64,000 nt of DNA from Noviherbaspirillum massiliense JC206 (GTDB lineage: Bacteria > Pseudomonadota > Gammaproteobacteria > Burkholderiales > Burkholderiaceae_D). The notes under the pieces were generated by a model that was not told the DNA's origin, did not search any database, and saw only the letters and a list, made by a program, of their open reading frames with translations. Within the stretch, counting starts at the first letter, position 1. The number at the start of each line of letters is the position of its first letter. The position numbers were made by a program, and so were the translations under genes. The stretch is from contig NZ_HE978634.1 of NCBI RefSeq assembly GCF_000312045.1, positions 2,202,960 through 2,266,959 of the forward strand. Reading direction: 5' to 3'. Below are positions 10,963 through 19,727 of this stretch, in pieces.

Positions 10963-11592
10963 ATGCGTCTACATTCCGCAGCTCTTCTCTTGATCCTTGC
11001 CGGCGCCGCTCAGGCGGCAGACATCAGCGTTGTCGGCCTGTTTCCCAACAAGGCAGTGCTGGTCGTCGACGGCAAGGCGCCAAAGACCTATTCGGTGGGC
11101 AGCACGATCGCGGATGGCGCCCGGCTACTCGCGGTGAACGGCTCGGCTGCGGTCATCGAGGCCAACGGCAAGCGGCAAACCATCGGGATCGGCGAATACG
11201 TCAGCCGTGGACGTTCTGACGGGCCGGCGAGCGTGACGCTCCAGGCCGACACCCAGGGCCACTACATCGCTCAGGGACAGATCAACGGGGGCAGCGTGCG
11301 CATGCTGCTCGATACCGGCGCCACCATGATTTCCCTGCCGGCATCGGATGCGACTCGCCTCGGGATCCGGTACAAGCAGGGTCAGGTGGGTTATCTCAAT
11401 ACGGCAAACGGCACCGTTCCCGCTTATCGCGTCAAGCTCGATACGGTCCGGATAGGCGATATCGAACTCAATCAGGTCGACGCGGTGGTGCAGGAACAGG
11501 GCCTGCCCATCATCCTGCTCGGCATGTCTTTCCTGAGCCGCATGGAAATGCGCCGCGAAGGTGAGCAGATGACGCTCACCAAGCGATTCTGA
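10963..11592 (+). CDS. Retropepsin-like aspartic protease, exported
   Basis: A 209-residue protein with an N-terminal signal peptide (LLLILAGAAQA, cleavage near residue 18) and a C-terminal clan AA aspartic protease domain. The catalytic triplet is Asp117-Thr-Gly in LLDTGATMISLP. A second conserved segment, LGMSFLSRM, lies near the end, as in the TIGR02281-type family. Such proteins work as dimers because each chain has one Asp-Thr-Gly. I chose the start at 10963 for the signal peptide; an ATG at 10921 would add 14 residues. The substrate is unknown. Confidence 0.8.
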   Translation: MRLHSAALLLILAGAAQAADISVVGLFPNKAVLVVDGKAPKTYSVGSTIADGARLLAVNGSAAVIEANGKRQTIGIGEYVSRGRSDGPASVTLQADTQGHYIAQGQINGGSVRMLLDTGATMISLPASDATRLGIRYKQGQVGYLNTANGTVPAYRVKLDTVRIGDIELNQVDAVVQEQGLPIILLGMSFLSRMEMRREGEQMTLTKRF

Positions 11593-11649
11593 GTGATTCC
11601 ATTTTGAAGGAGGCGTGAGAAGAGCCGCGCTTCCTGCGGCTCCTCCGCT

Positions 11650-12717
11650 TCAGGCATCCGCATCCTGGTGCAGGCGGCGCTGCCTTACTGCTTCCGCCAG
11701 GCCTTCCAGTACCTTCACGCTTGTCTCCCAATCGATGCAGCCATCGGTAATCGACTGGCCATAGGTCAGTTCCTTTCCCGGTACCAGATCCTGACGACCC
11801 GCTACCAGATGGGATTCGACCATCACGCCGACGATGCGCGTGTCGCCCGCGGCAATCTGGCGGCCGATGTCGGCACAGACCGGCACCTGGTTTTCCGGCT
11901 TTTTCGAACTGTTCGCATGGGACGCATCGATCATCAGGCGCGAAGCCAGGCCATTGCTGGCGATATCCTTGCAAGCAGCCTCGACGCTTGCCGCATCATA
12001 GTTGGGCGACTTGCCGCCGCGCAGGATGACATGACAATCCTCGTTGCCATTGGTGGATACGATGGCCGAGTGTCCTCCCTTGGTGACGGAGAGGAAATGG
12101 TGCGGCTGTGAAGCGGCCTTGATGGCGTCGATTGCGATTTTCACGTTGCCGTCGGTGCCGTTCTTGAAACCGACAGGGCAGGACAACCCGGAAGCAAGTT
12201 CGCGGTGCACCTGGGATTCGGTGGTACGCGCACCGATTGCCCCCCAGCTCACCAGGTCGGCAACGTATTGCGGACTGATCACATCCAGGAATTCGGTGCC
12301 GGCTGGCAGGCCGAGCTCATTGATGTTGAGGAGCAGTTCGCGCGCCATGTGCAAGCCATCGTTGATGCGGAAGCTGTTGTCCATGTAGGGATCGTTGATC
12401 AGGCCCTTCCAGCCGACGGTCGTGCGCGGCTTTTCGAAATACACGCGCATCACGATTTCCAGCTCATTGGCGAAGCGTTCCCGCTCCTTCACAAGCCGGC
12501 GCGCATAATCCATCGCCGCCCTGGTGTCGTGGATCGAGCAAGGTCCGATCACCACCATTACCTTGTCATCCTGGCCATGCAGGATGCGGTGCAAGGCGGT
12601 ACGGGCATGGGCTACCGTCTTGGCCGCCTTCTCGGTACAGGGAAATTCGCGGATCAGGTGGGATGGCGGAGTGAGTTCTTTCAATTCTCGTATGCGAATG
12701 TCGTCCGTGCGCAGCAT
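11650..12717 (-). CDS. aroG: 3-deoxy-7-phosphoheptulonate (DAHP) synthase, class I
   Basis: First enzyme of the shikimate pathway, joining phosphoenolpyruvate and erythrose 4-phosphate. The 355-residue protein has the class I core: VVIGPCSIHD, a KPRTTVGWKGL segment and LMIDASHANSSK. I chose the ATG at 12717 because CTGGAG stands seven bases before it and family members start close to TDDIRI. The frame stays open 27 codons further up to an ATG at 12798 that lies in a terminator hairpin. Upstream is an aromatic leader peptide and attenuator. Whether Phe, Tyr or Trp inhibits this isozyme cannot be read from sequence; the leader suggests Phe and Tyr control. Confidence 0.95.
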   Translation of the reverse strand: MLRTDDIRIRELKELTPPSHLIREFPCTEKAAKTVAHARTALHRILHGQDDKVMVVIGPCSIHDTRAAMDYARRLVKERERFANELEIVMRVYFEKPRTTVGWKGLINDPYMDNSFRINDGLHMARELLLNINELGLPAGTEFLDVISPQYVADLVSWGAIGARTTESQVHRELASGLSCPVGFKNGTDGNVKIAIDAIKAASQPHHFLSVTKGGHSAIVSTNGNEDCHVILRGGKSPNYDAASVEAACKDIASNGLASRLMIDASHANSSKKPENQVPVCADIGRQIAAGDTRIVGVMVESHLVAGRQDLVPGKELTYGQSITDGCIDWETSVKVLEGLAEAVRQRRLHQDADA

Positions 12718-12769
12718 GTTTTCTCCAGGTAAAAAACTTAAAAATCCTAATCTTAAAAACCTACAAACG

Positions 12770-12795
12770 AAAAAACCGCCATCGCTGGCGGTTTT
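12770..12795 (-). terminator. Attenuator terminator upstream of aroG
   Basis: On the minus strand AAAACCGCC (12795-12787), loop AGCGAT and GGCGGTTTT form a 9-base stem ending in a run of T. It is an intrinsic terminator located between the leader peptide and aroG, so readthrough decides aroG expression. Its left arm ACCGCC can instead pair with GGCGGT at 12846-12841 upstream. Confidence 0.8.
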
Positions 12796-12827
12796 CATGA
12801 GAAATTCGGTTTTGGCTGTCTGCGCGC

Positions 12828-12899
12828 TTACCGCTTTTCCACCGCCCTTGGGCTGGAATAGCTAAAGTAAAAATAAAAGAAAAAGCGCGCGAAAGTCAT
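12828..12899 (-). CDS. Phe/Tyr-rich leader peptide of aroG
   Basis: A 23-codon open frame begins MTFARFFFYFYF and ends with TAA at 12828. Residues 3-14 contain six Phe and three Tyr. This composition is the hallmark of attenuator leader peptides, as in E. coli pheL. The aromatic codons overlap GCGCGCTT (12890-12883), which can pair with AAGCGCGC (12829-12822) just after the leader. No good Shine-Dalgarno sequence is visible before the ATG. Translation of this small frame is an inference from its composition and position. Confidence 0.8.
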   Translation of the reverse strand: MTFARFFFYFYFSYSSPRAVEKR

Positions 12900-12932
12900 G
12901 ATTACTGTGGGTTTTCGGGTAGGGCCAGACCA

Positions 12933-12961
12933 ATAGTGCAATAAATCAAGGCATTTGGCAA
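12933..12961 (-). promoter_or_regulatory. Candidate promoter for the aroG leader transcript
   Basis: TTGCCA (minus strand, 12961-12956) and CACTAT (12938-12933) are separated by 17 bases. Transcription would start near 12926, about 27 bases before the leader peptide ATG. The -10 matches only three of six consensus bases. Confidence 0.45.
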
Positions 12962-12969
12962 GCGGCCCG

Positions 12970-14430
12970 TCATGCCGTTCCGCCCACGGTCATGCCGTCG
13001 ATGCGCAATGTCGGCTGTCCTACTCCGACCGGCACGCTCTGCCCTTCCTTGCCGCATACGCCGATGCCGCTGTCGAGCCGCATGTCGTTGCCGATCATGG
13101 TCACGCGGTTAAGGACGTCGGGCCCGTTGCCGATCAGGGTCGCGCCCTTGACCGGGTATGTCACCTTGCCATCCTCGATCATGTAGGCCTCGCTCGCGGA
13201 AAAGACGAACTTACCGTTGGTGATATCCACCTGGCCGCCGCCGAAATTCACTGCGTACAAGCCGTTCTTCACCGAAGCGATGATCTCGGACGGATCCTTG
13301 TCGCCGCCCAGCATGTAGGTGTTCGTCATGCGCGGCATGGGCAGATGCGCAAAGGATTCGCGGCGCGCATTGCCGGTGACCGGCATGTTCATCAGGCGCG
13401 CATTCAGCGTGTCCTGGATGTAGCCCTTCAGGATGCCGTCTTCGATCAGGGTCGTGCACTGGGTCGGATTGCCTTCGTCATCGATGTTCAGCGAACCGCG
13501 GCGGTCGGCCAGTGTGCCGTCATCCACCACGGTCACGCCCTTAGCCGCCACCCGTTCACCGATGCGGCCGGAAAAGGTGCTGGAACCCTTGCGGTTGAAA
13601 TCACCCTCGAGGCCGTGGCCGACTGCTTCATGCAGCAGGACGCCTGGCCAGCCCGGCCCGAGCACCACCGTCATCGGGCCGGCCGGCGCCGGGCGCGCTT
13701 CGAGGTTCACGAGTGCCGATGCGACGGCTTCACTCGCATATTTCTCAAGCAGCTCATCGGTGAAGTAGCCATAGTTGTAGCGGCCACCGCCACCGCTCGA
13801 TCCCATTTCGCGGCGTCCGTTCTGCTCAGCAATCACCGTCACGGAAACCCGCACCAGCGGACGGATGTCGGCCGCGAGCACGCCGTCGCTGCGCACCACC
13901 AGCACCACATCGTATTCGCCCGCGAGGCCGGCCATGACCTGCACCACCCGCGGGTCCTTGGCGCGCGCAATGCGCTCCACCTTTTCCAGCAGGCGGACCT
14001 TTTCGGTCGCGTCGATGGAAGACAGAGGATCCTTCTGCAGGTACAGCGAGCGTCCGCCGGCCGGCTGGATGGCCGAGGCCAGCTTGATCTTGCCGGCACC
14101 CTGACGCGCGATGCTGCGGGTCGCCGCGGCGGCTTCGAGCAGGGCGCGTTCGGAAATCTCGTCCGAATAGGAAAACGCGGTCTTGTCGCCCGACACGGCG
14201 CGCACCCCGACGCCCTGGTCGATGGAAAAGCTGCCTGTCTTCACGATGCCCTCTTCCAGGCTCCAGCCTTCATTCTTCGTGAACTGGAAATACAGGTCGG
14301 CATAATCGACGCGATGGGTGAAGATTTCATCCAGCGCCTTCATCAGCTTGCCTTCATCCAGTCCAAACGGAGTCAGCAAGACATCGCGGGCAATCGCCAA
14401 GGTCGACAGGTTGGGCTCAAATGCTTTCAT
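12970..14430 (-). CDS. tldD: Metalloprotease TldD
   Basis: A 486-residue TldD, partner of TldE (PmbA) in a heterodimeric zinc protease that degrades unfolded peptides and matures modified peptides. The metal motif HEAVGH lies near residue 268 in [19 protein letters not shown]. The rest matches the family, including [22 protein letters not shown]. TldE is not in the window. The gene lies downstream of the nitrilase gene with 140 bases between them, and the aroG leader promoter overlaps its 3' end. Confidence 0.95.
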   Translation of the reverse strand: MKAFEPNLSTLAIARDVLLTPFGLDEGKLMKALDEIFTHRVDYADLYFQFTKNEGWSLEEGIVKTGSFSIDQGVGVRAVSGDKTAFSYSDEISERALLEAAAATRSIARQGAGKIKLASAIQPAGGRSLYLQKDPLSSIDATEKVRLLEKVERIARAKDPRVVQVMAGLAGEYDVVLVVRSDGVLAADIRPLVRVSVTVIAEQNGRREMGSSGGGGRYNYGYFTDELLEKYASEAVASALVNLEARPAPAGPMTVVLGPGWPGVLLHEAVGHGLEGDFNRKGSSTFSGRIGERVAAKGVTVVDDGTLADRRGSLNIDDEGNPTQCTTLIEDGILKGYIQDTLNARLMNMPVTGNARRESFAHLPMPRMTNTYMLGGDKDPSEIIASVKNGLYAVNFGGGQVDITNGKFVFSASEAYMIEDGKVTYPVKGATLIGNGPDVLNRVTMIGNDMRLDSGIGVCGKEGQSVPVGVGQPTLRIDGMTVGGTA

Positions 14431-14570
14431 GGTTCAGGCAGTCGCGCACCAGCGCGAAGATGGATTCAAGGGATTGGTGGATTGTAGAGCATCTGGGAGC
14501 AAGCCGTTGGCGCATGCCTTGGCGCGCCTGGATTTATCGAGAGCAACGTGCAGGCCTTGCAGCATGGGCT

Positions 14571-15380
14571 TCACAACTTGCGATGCTGCAATGCAGGCAG
14601 GCTCTCGCGCACCCGCCGCAACTGCCCGAGATCGAGCTCGTCAAGGACGACGCCTTCGCCCTCGGCCCGCATCGCCTTGATCTCCCCCCATGGGTCGATC
14701 AGCATGCTGTGGCCCCAGGTGCGGCGCCCGTTCGGATGCTTGCCTCCCTGTGCGGCGGCAAGCACATAGCACTGGTTCTCGATGGCGCGGGCGCGCAGCA
14801 GGATTTCCCAGTGTGCCTGCCCGGTGGTATAGGTAAATGCCGCAGGCATGACGATCAGGCTGCAATCGCCCATCGCCCGGTAAAGCTCGGGAAAGCGCAG
14901 GTCGTAGCACACTGACAGGCCGATCTTGCCGAACGGTGCGTCGAAGACCGCGACGTTCTTGCCATGCACGATGGTCCGTGCCTCGTCATACGATTCCTCG
15001 CCTTTCGTGAAGCTGAAGAGGTGGATCTTGTCGTAGCGTGCGACCTGCCTGCCTTCGGGGTTGTAGACCAGCAGCGTGTTCAGCACCCTGACGGGATCGG
15101 GCGCTACGATCGGCAGGGTCCCGCCGACCAGCCAGATGCGATGTTCGCGCGCAATGTCCGCCATGAAGGCCTGGATCGGGCCCGAGCCCGGCTGTTCCGC
15201 ATGCGCCAGCTTGTCCGACTCGTGCATGCCCATGACCGGCCAGTACTCGGGCAGCAGCACCAGCTGCGCGCCCTGCTGCGCCGCCTCGGCGATATGCCTG
15301 CGCGCGGAGGCGAAATTCTCTTCGATCTGCGGCGTCGATACCATCTGCACCGCAGCGATTTTCGTGATCTGATCTGTCAT
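14571..15380 (-). CDS. Carbon-nitrogen hydrolase (nitrilase superfamily, Nit1-like amidase)
   Basis: A 269-residue nitrilase-superfamily amidase. The catalytic triad is visible as Glu45 (LLPEYW), Lys118 (YDKIHLF) and Cys158 (SVCYDLRFPELYR). The motif KIHLFSF and the length match the Nit1/NitFhit branch, whose members deaminate damaged glutathione or omega-amides. It starts two bases after the yhdP stop on the same strand, so the two are co-transcribed. The substrate is a family-level guess. Confidence 0.88.
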   Translation of the reverse strand: MTDQITKIAAVQMVSTPQIEENFASARRHIAEAAQQGAQLVLLPEYWPVMGMHESDKLAHAEQPGSGPIQAFMADIAREHRIWLVGGTLPIVAPDPVRVLNTLLVYNPEGRQVARYDKIHLFSFTKGEESYDEARTIVHGKNVAVFDAPFGKIGLSVCYDLRFPELYRAMGDCSLIVMPAAFTYTTGQAHWEILLRARAIENQCYVLAAAQGGKHPNGRRTWGHSMLIDPWGEIKAMRAEGEGVVLDELDLGQLRRVRESLPALQHRKL

Positions 15381-15382
15381 CG

Positions 15383-18300
15383 TCAGCCGCTCCTGTCAGG
15401 TTGTTCGTTTGCCTCGCTTGAATTAGGGGTCACGTTCGGCTTGCGCACCAGCTTGGTCACCACAGGCTCCTTCCACGGACCGGTCACCTGGTATTCGAAG
15501 GTGAAAGCTTTCATCAGCGGTTCGCGCAGGAACAATTGCGCAAGGAAGCTCCCCACGCCGATCGCCGGATTGATTGCCAGTCCATACACCACCGATGCGG
15601 CACCGACGTTGATTTCCGGGATCACCACCACATGCAGATTTTGCGATTCCTTCGTGATATCTGCACTGCCATCGATCAATACCGTCGCCGCCACACTGCG
15701 CATCTTGAAATTGTCGGTCCTCGCCACCCCCTGATTGATGGTTGCGTTTGCCGTCACGCCATCGAAGGCAAAGCCTTCCGAGAACACGTCGCGGAAATCC
15801 AGGATCAGGCGCCGCGGCAGCGATTGCAGGCTCAGCACGCCGAGCAGTTTGGCGGCCGCCGGATCGACTTTCAGGAATTGGCCTGACGCCATGTCCAGCC
15901 GGATCTGGCCGGACAGGCTGGGAATGTCAAAGGAAAAAGGCATGTCCTTCCAGCTCACCTCGCCTTCCATCTTTCCCTTGCCGCCACGCAGCACATTGGC
16001 GAAGCCGAAGCGGTTGAGCAGGCGGCCGGCATCGGCGATGTTGAAGGTATAGTTCAAGGCCGTGACGTTCTGGCCATCACTGCTCGTCCATTTTCCCGAC
16101 GCCTTCAGGTCCGCATCCGGGTTTGCAATAGAGAGCCGGTTGATGCGCCATTCGTTCCCGGCAGGCGTGCGCGCATTGTGGGCGACGAGTTCCAGATGAC
16201 CGAACTTCGTGCCGGACAATTCAAAGTTTTCCGCAACGATGTCGAGGGCTGGAATTTGTGTCGTCGTGCCCTTGCCTTCCAGCAGATCGGTCACGTCGGA
16301 CGCGGCAGACTTCGGAATGATGAGCGACGCCAGCCGCGCAGTGACCTTGCCCAGCCCTCGTCCCGAACGCGATTCGTTCCAGGTGACGTAGCCGGACGCC
16401 TGGTCGGCGTCGATATTCGCCTGCCACATGCCTTCCTGATGGGAAGCGCCGACCACCACGTTGTCCAGTTTCTTTCCCATGATGATGAGTTCCACCGCCC
16501 TGGCAGCGAGGACTTCCGGCTCGACGTATTGCGCGATGTCAGGCGTGCCCTGCGCCTCGGGCACATTCGCGTCGGCCTTGTCCTGGTCCCCGGAGGCAAG
16601 CGATCCCGCCACCTTCTTCCATGCATCCACGTTCAGCACGCCGAGATTGACGTTCGCAACCAGGCCGGAATCCGGCTGCGGCGGAGGCGCATTGACGCCG
16701 ATCCCGCCCCTGAGCACGCGCCACTGCGCATCCTTGCCTGCACTCTTTTCCCGCTCGTAGCGAGCGGCGATTGCCGCGCCGAGCGACAGTTTCAATTCAT
16801 CGCGCGAGAGGGCGGGGTCTGCGGACGGCAATCCCGTCAACTCGAATTTCAGCGGCATGGTTTCCTGGGCGGACTTGCCCACCGGAGCCGGGAAATCAAG
16901 CGCGATTCCTTGCAGGCCCGACTCCACCACCACCTCGGGATGCTTGTTCCTGACGCGGATGGTCGTGCTGTAGCGCGTGCTGCCGCTGATGCGCGCAGTC
17001 ATGCGCTGTGCGCCGGGCGCCGGATAATTCTTGCGTATCCCTTCGGCGGTCAGGCTGCCCTCGCCTTTCACCAGGATGGATCCGTCCCGCAGGGATCCGC
17101 CGGAGACCATGACCGGCCCGCCGAGAAAGCCCGCCCGGATGCCATTGAGGTTAAACCCCTTTTCGGAAAAATCGAGCCTGCCGCTGGCTCCCGAAAGAGG
17201 CGGAAGTGCATTGAAAAGCGTGACAGTGTTGTTCGCGAATTGCAACGAGCCTTCGACCTTGGCATTTTCCAGATGTGCAAGAGGCAGTTGCAGCTTCAAG
17301 GCCAGCGCCGCGTCGCCGTTCGCCCGGGTTTCTTCGGTGAAGTGACCGATCCATTCGGTGACCGGGCTGTCGTTCACGTAGCGAACGAAATCCTGCAAGG
17401 GGCCGTTGGCACGGCCGTCGATGTCGAGAACCCGGTCCGGTGCCGGCAAATCGGGAATGACCGCTCTCACGTTCGCCAGGTCCACGCCGTGCGTCTTCGC
17501 GCTCTCCGCATGGATCTCCATGCGGGTGCGGTTGAACGCGATCGTGCCCCTGATTCCTTCCAGCAGAGGCCAGAGTGGCGCCTTGACATCCTTGCCGAAC
17601 CTGCCGGGCGCATAATTCAGCCGCCCATCCTCGATCCTGCCCACCACGCTGAATTCGCCCCTCGCCTTCTCGGCCGGCACCAGCGCGGAGAACGGGAAAT
17701 GCGCAAGGTCACCCTTGAGCCGGATGTTCACGTCGCGTGCGGTGCCGCCGACCAGCGCGCCGGTCAGCCAGTGGCGCAACTCTTCCGGCGTCTGCAGCGG
17801 CAGGTAGCGCCCGATGTTTTCCAGCTTCAGGCCATTGACCTTGCCCGACATGTCGATCACGCCGGGCGATTTCGATTGCTGGCGGTTCAGCGGCATCAGG
17901 TGCCTGCCGGACAGCGAGCCGGACAGCCCGTCCTGGACGAACTCCATCCTGCGCACATCCAGCAACAGCTGGTCGTTCTGCTGGAAGGTCCAGTTTGCCT
18001 GCATGTTCAGGCGATCGAAGAGCATGACCGGATCCTCGAAATAGCCCGGCATCTGCAGCTTGAGCTGTTCCGACGCGAGGCTGAAGCCGCCTCCGCGCTC
18101 ATTGGCATCGATCTGGCCGGTCAGGTTTTCAAAACCGGGGATGGCAGGAATTGCAACCTGGGCCGGCGCATCCGCAGTCTTCGGCCGTGCCGGCCGGGCT
18201 GGCTGCGCGTTCAGCGACAAGCCGGCGAACTGGCCCTTGATGCTGTAGGCCGAGATGTCGGGATACGTCCCTTGCCACTGTGCCGAGAAGTCTTTCAGTT

Positions 18301-19588
18301 TTCCGCGCGGCGCAAAGTCGGCCAGCATCTTGCGCTGCTCGGTCGGCAGCGGCAGGCGCTCCGCGAAATTCGCGAGTGTCTCCAGGTCCAGCATCCGGGC
18401 GGCGAATTCCGTCCTGGCCGGCTTGCCGCTCCTTGCAGGTATATAGCGTTCGCTGATGCTTGTTTCCGGCAATGTCAATCCGTCACTTGTCTGCATCGAA
18501 AAATTCGTCAGCGACATGCTGTGACCGTTGGCCCCCAGGGTTGGTTTGCCGTCCTGGACGAAGGGATTGAATTCCTCGTGCACCGAGACACGTCCGTTCA
18601 CCCGTTCCAGGTTCAGGAGTTCCAGGTCGCTGCGCAGCCGCGCCGAGACCCGCGACAGTGTCAGGTCCGCGGTGAAATTGGCAACTCGCGCATGATCGAA
18701 ATCCAGCCAGGCGCGCACCGATCCCCTGCCTTGCAGCAGTTCGAAGGGATAATCGACATAGGTTTTCCAGACTGGCAGGTCGGTATCCTGCAGATCGACA
18801 TACAGCTGGCCTGTCCAGAGCGCGGCATTGGAAATCCTGTTGGTGAAGCGTGGATGCTCGAACAGCCCACGGACATCCAACGGCGCAGCCAGCGCGCGCG
18901 GCGGCGTGGCATGGAGGGTGAATTCGTGGCTCTGCCATTGGTTGCGCAGCAGGAGATCGACGTTTTCCAGCAACAGTTCCGGCGCGCCACGCTGCACATC
19001 ATTCCAGCGGATGCGCCCGTCACGGATGACGATTTCCCGCTGCGACAATACCCAGTCCGCGCCCTTGCCATTGCCGCTCTTGCGGTTGTCGATGAAGATC
19101 CCGGCAACATAGAGATTGCCGCTTGCGTCGCGCATCACCTCCATCTCGGGCCGCTCGATTTCCAGCGCATGCAGCCGCAGGTCGGCGGCGGGCACCGACC
19201 ACCACGAGAGGATGGCCGATACCACCGGCAGGTTGAGCGCGCGCTTGCCGGCATCGTCATATACCGCGACACCGCCAAGCGTCAGATGCGGACGCAATCC
19301 GGTCCATGACGCTTCGATGCTGTCGATCGACACCCGCTTGCCGAGTGCGCGCGCGGCCATCTGTTCCACTTGCGGCTTGTATTCGGCGATGTTGGGCAGG
19401 ACCAGATAGCGCAGGCCGAGGAAGAGGATGCAAAAGAGGAAGTAGATGACGGCGACCAGCTTCAGCATGAAGCCGGCCGCATGATGGGTGACGGTGTTCA
19501 GTGTCCGGTACCCGTCTCGGAAGGCATGCCAGTAGAGAGCAAGGCGGCCGGCAGCCGGCTTGTTATTTTGTTGGTCGATGGACATCAA
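15383..19588 (-). CDS. yhdP: YhdP family AsmA-like protein (TIGR02099)
   Basis: A 1401-residue inner-membrane-anchored periplasmic protein. One membrane helix lies near residues 41-65 (MLKLVAVIYFLFCILFLG), followed by a long beta-rich stretch and a C-terminal AsmA-like region containing VVIPEINVGAASVVYGLAINP. YhdP in E. coli belongs to the bridge-like proteins proposed to carry phospholipids to the outer membrane. The start codon region has two ATGs. It is divergent from glnE with a 139-base gap and heads an operon with the nitrilase gene. Confidence 0.9.
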   Translation of the reverse strand: MMSIDQQNNKPAAGRLALYWHAFRDGYRTLNTVTHHAAGFMLKLVAVIYFLFCILFLGLRYLVLPNIAEYKPQVEQMAARALGKRVSIDSIEASWTGLRPHLTLGGVAVYDDAGKRALNLPVVSAILSWWSVPAADLRLHALEIERPEMEVMRDASGNLYVAGIFIDNRKSGNGKGADWVLSQREIVIRDGRIRWNDVQRGAPELLLENVDLLLRNQWQSHEFTLHATPPRALAAPLDVRGLFEHPRFTNRISNAALWTGQLYVDLQDTDLPVWKTYVDYPFELLQGRGSVRAWLDFDHARVANFTADLTLSRVSARLRSDLELLNLERVNGRVSVHEEFNPFVQDGKPTLGANGHSMSLTNFSMQTSDGLTLPETSISERYIPARSGKPARTEFAARMLDLETLANFAERLPLPTEQRKMLADFAPRGKLKDFSAQWQGTYPDISAYSIKGQFAGLSLNAQPARPARPKTADAPAQVAIPAIPGFENLTGQIDANERGGGFSLASEQLKLQMPGYFEDPVMLFDRLNMQANWTFQQNDQLLLDVRRMEFVQDGLSGSLSGRHLMPLNRQQSKSPGVIDMSGKVNGLKLENIGRYLPLQTPEELRHWLTGALVGGTARDVNIRLKGDLAHFPFSALVPAEKARGEFSVVGRIEDGRLNYAPGRFGKDVKAPLWPLLEGIRGTIAFNRTRMEIHAESAKTHGVDLANVRAVIPDLPAPDRVLDIDGRANGPLQDFVRYVNDSPVTEWIGHFTEETRANGDAALALKLQLPLAHLENAKVEGSLQFANNTVTLFNALPPLSGASGRLDFSEKGFNLNGIRAGFLGGPVMVSGGSLRDGSILVKGEGSLTAEGIRKNYPAPGAQRMTARISGSTRYSTTIRVRNKHPEVVVESGLQGIALDFPAPVGKSAQETMPLKFELTGLPSADPALSRDELKLSLGAAIAARYEREKSAGKDAQWRVLRGGIGVNAPPPQPDSGLVANVNLGVLNVDAWKKVAGSLASGDQDKADANVPEAQGTPDIAQYVEPEVLAARAVELIIMGKKLDNVVVGASHQEGMWQANIDADQASGYVTWNESRSGRGLGKVTARLASLIIPKSAASDVTDLLEGKGTTTQIPALDIVAENFELSGTKFGHLELVAHNARTPAGNEWRINRLSIANPDADLKASGKWTSSDGQNVTALNYTFNIADAGRLLNRFGFANVLRGGKGKMEGEVSWKDMPFSFDIPSLSGQIRLDMASGQFLKVDPAAAKLLGVLSLQSLPRRLILDFRDVFSEGFAFDGVTANATINQGVARTDNFKMRSVAATVLIDGSADITKESQNLHVVVIPEINVGAASVVYGLAINPAIGVGSFLAQLFLREPLMKAFTFEYQVTGPWKEPVVTKLVRKPNVTPNSSEANEQPDRSG

Positions 19589-19727
19589 TCAGAGAAGGCA
19601 AATGGGGACACCGGGCGTACAATAGGATCGCCTCGATTATGCCGAACAATGTGTTCGATTAGACAACGCAGGCCGGATATTGCCCGCCGTTTTGCAATAG
19701 CGCCACGCAATCGGCAACAGCTTCCGC

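Noticed and set aside
12955..14487. 510-codon open frame antisense to tldD
   Set aside because: Shadow of tldD with biased composition; no start signal or domain.
16178..19309. 1043-codon open frame on the plus strand
   Set aside because: It is antisense to yhdP, has no family resemblance and is rich in Arg, His and Gln as expected of a GC-driven shadow frame.
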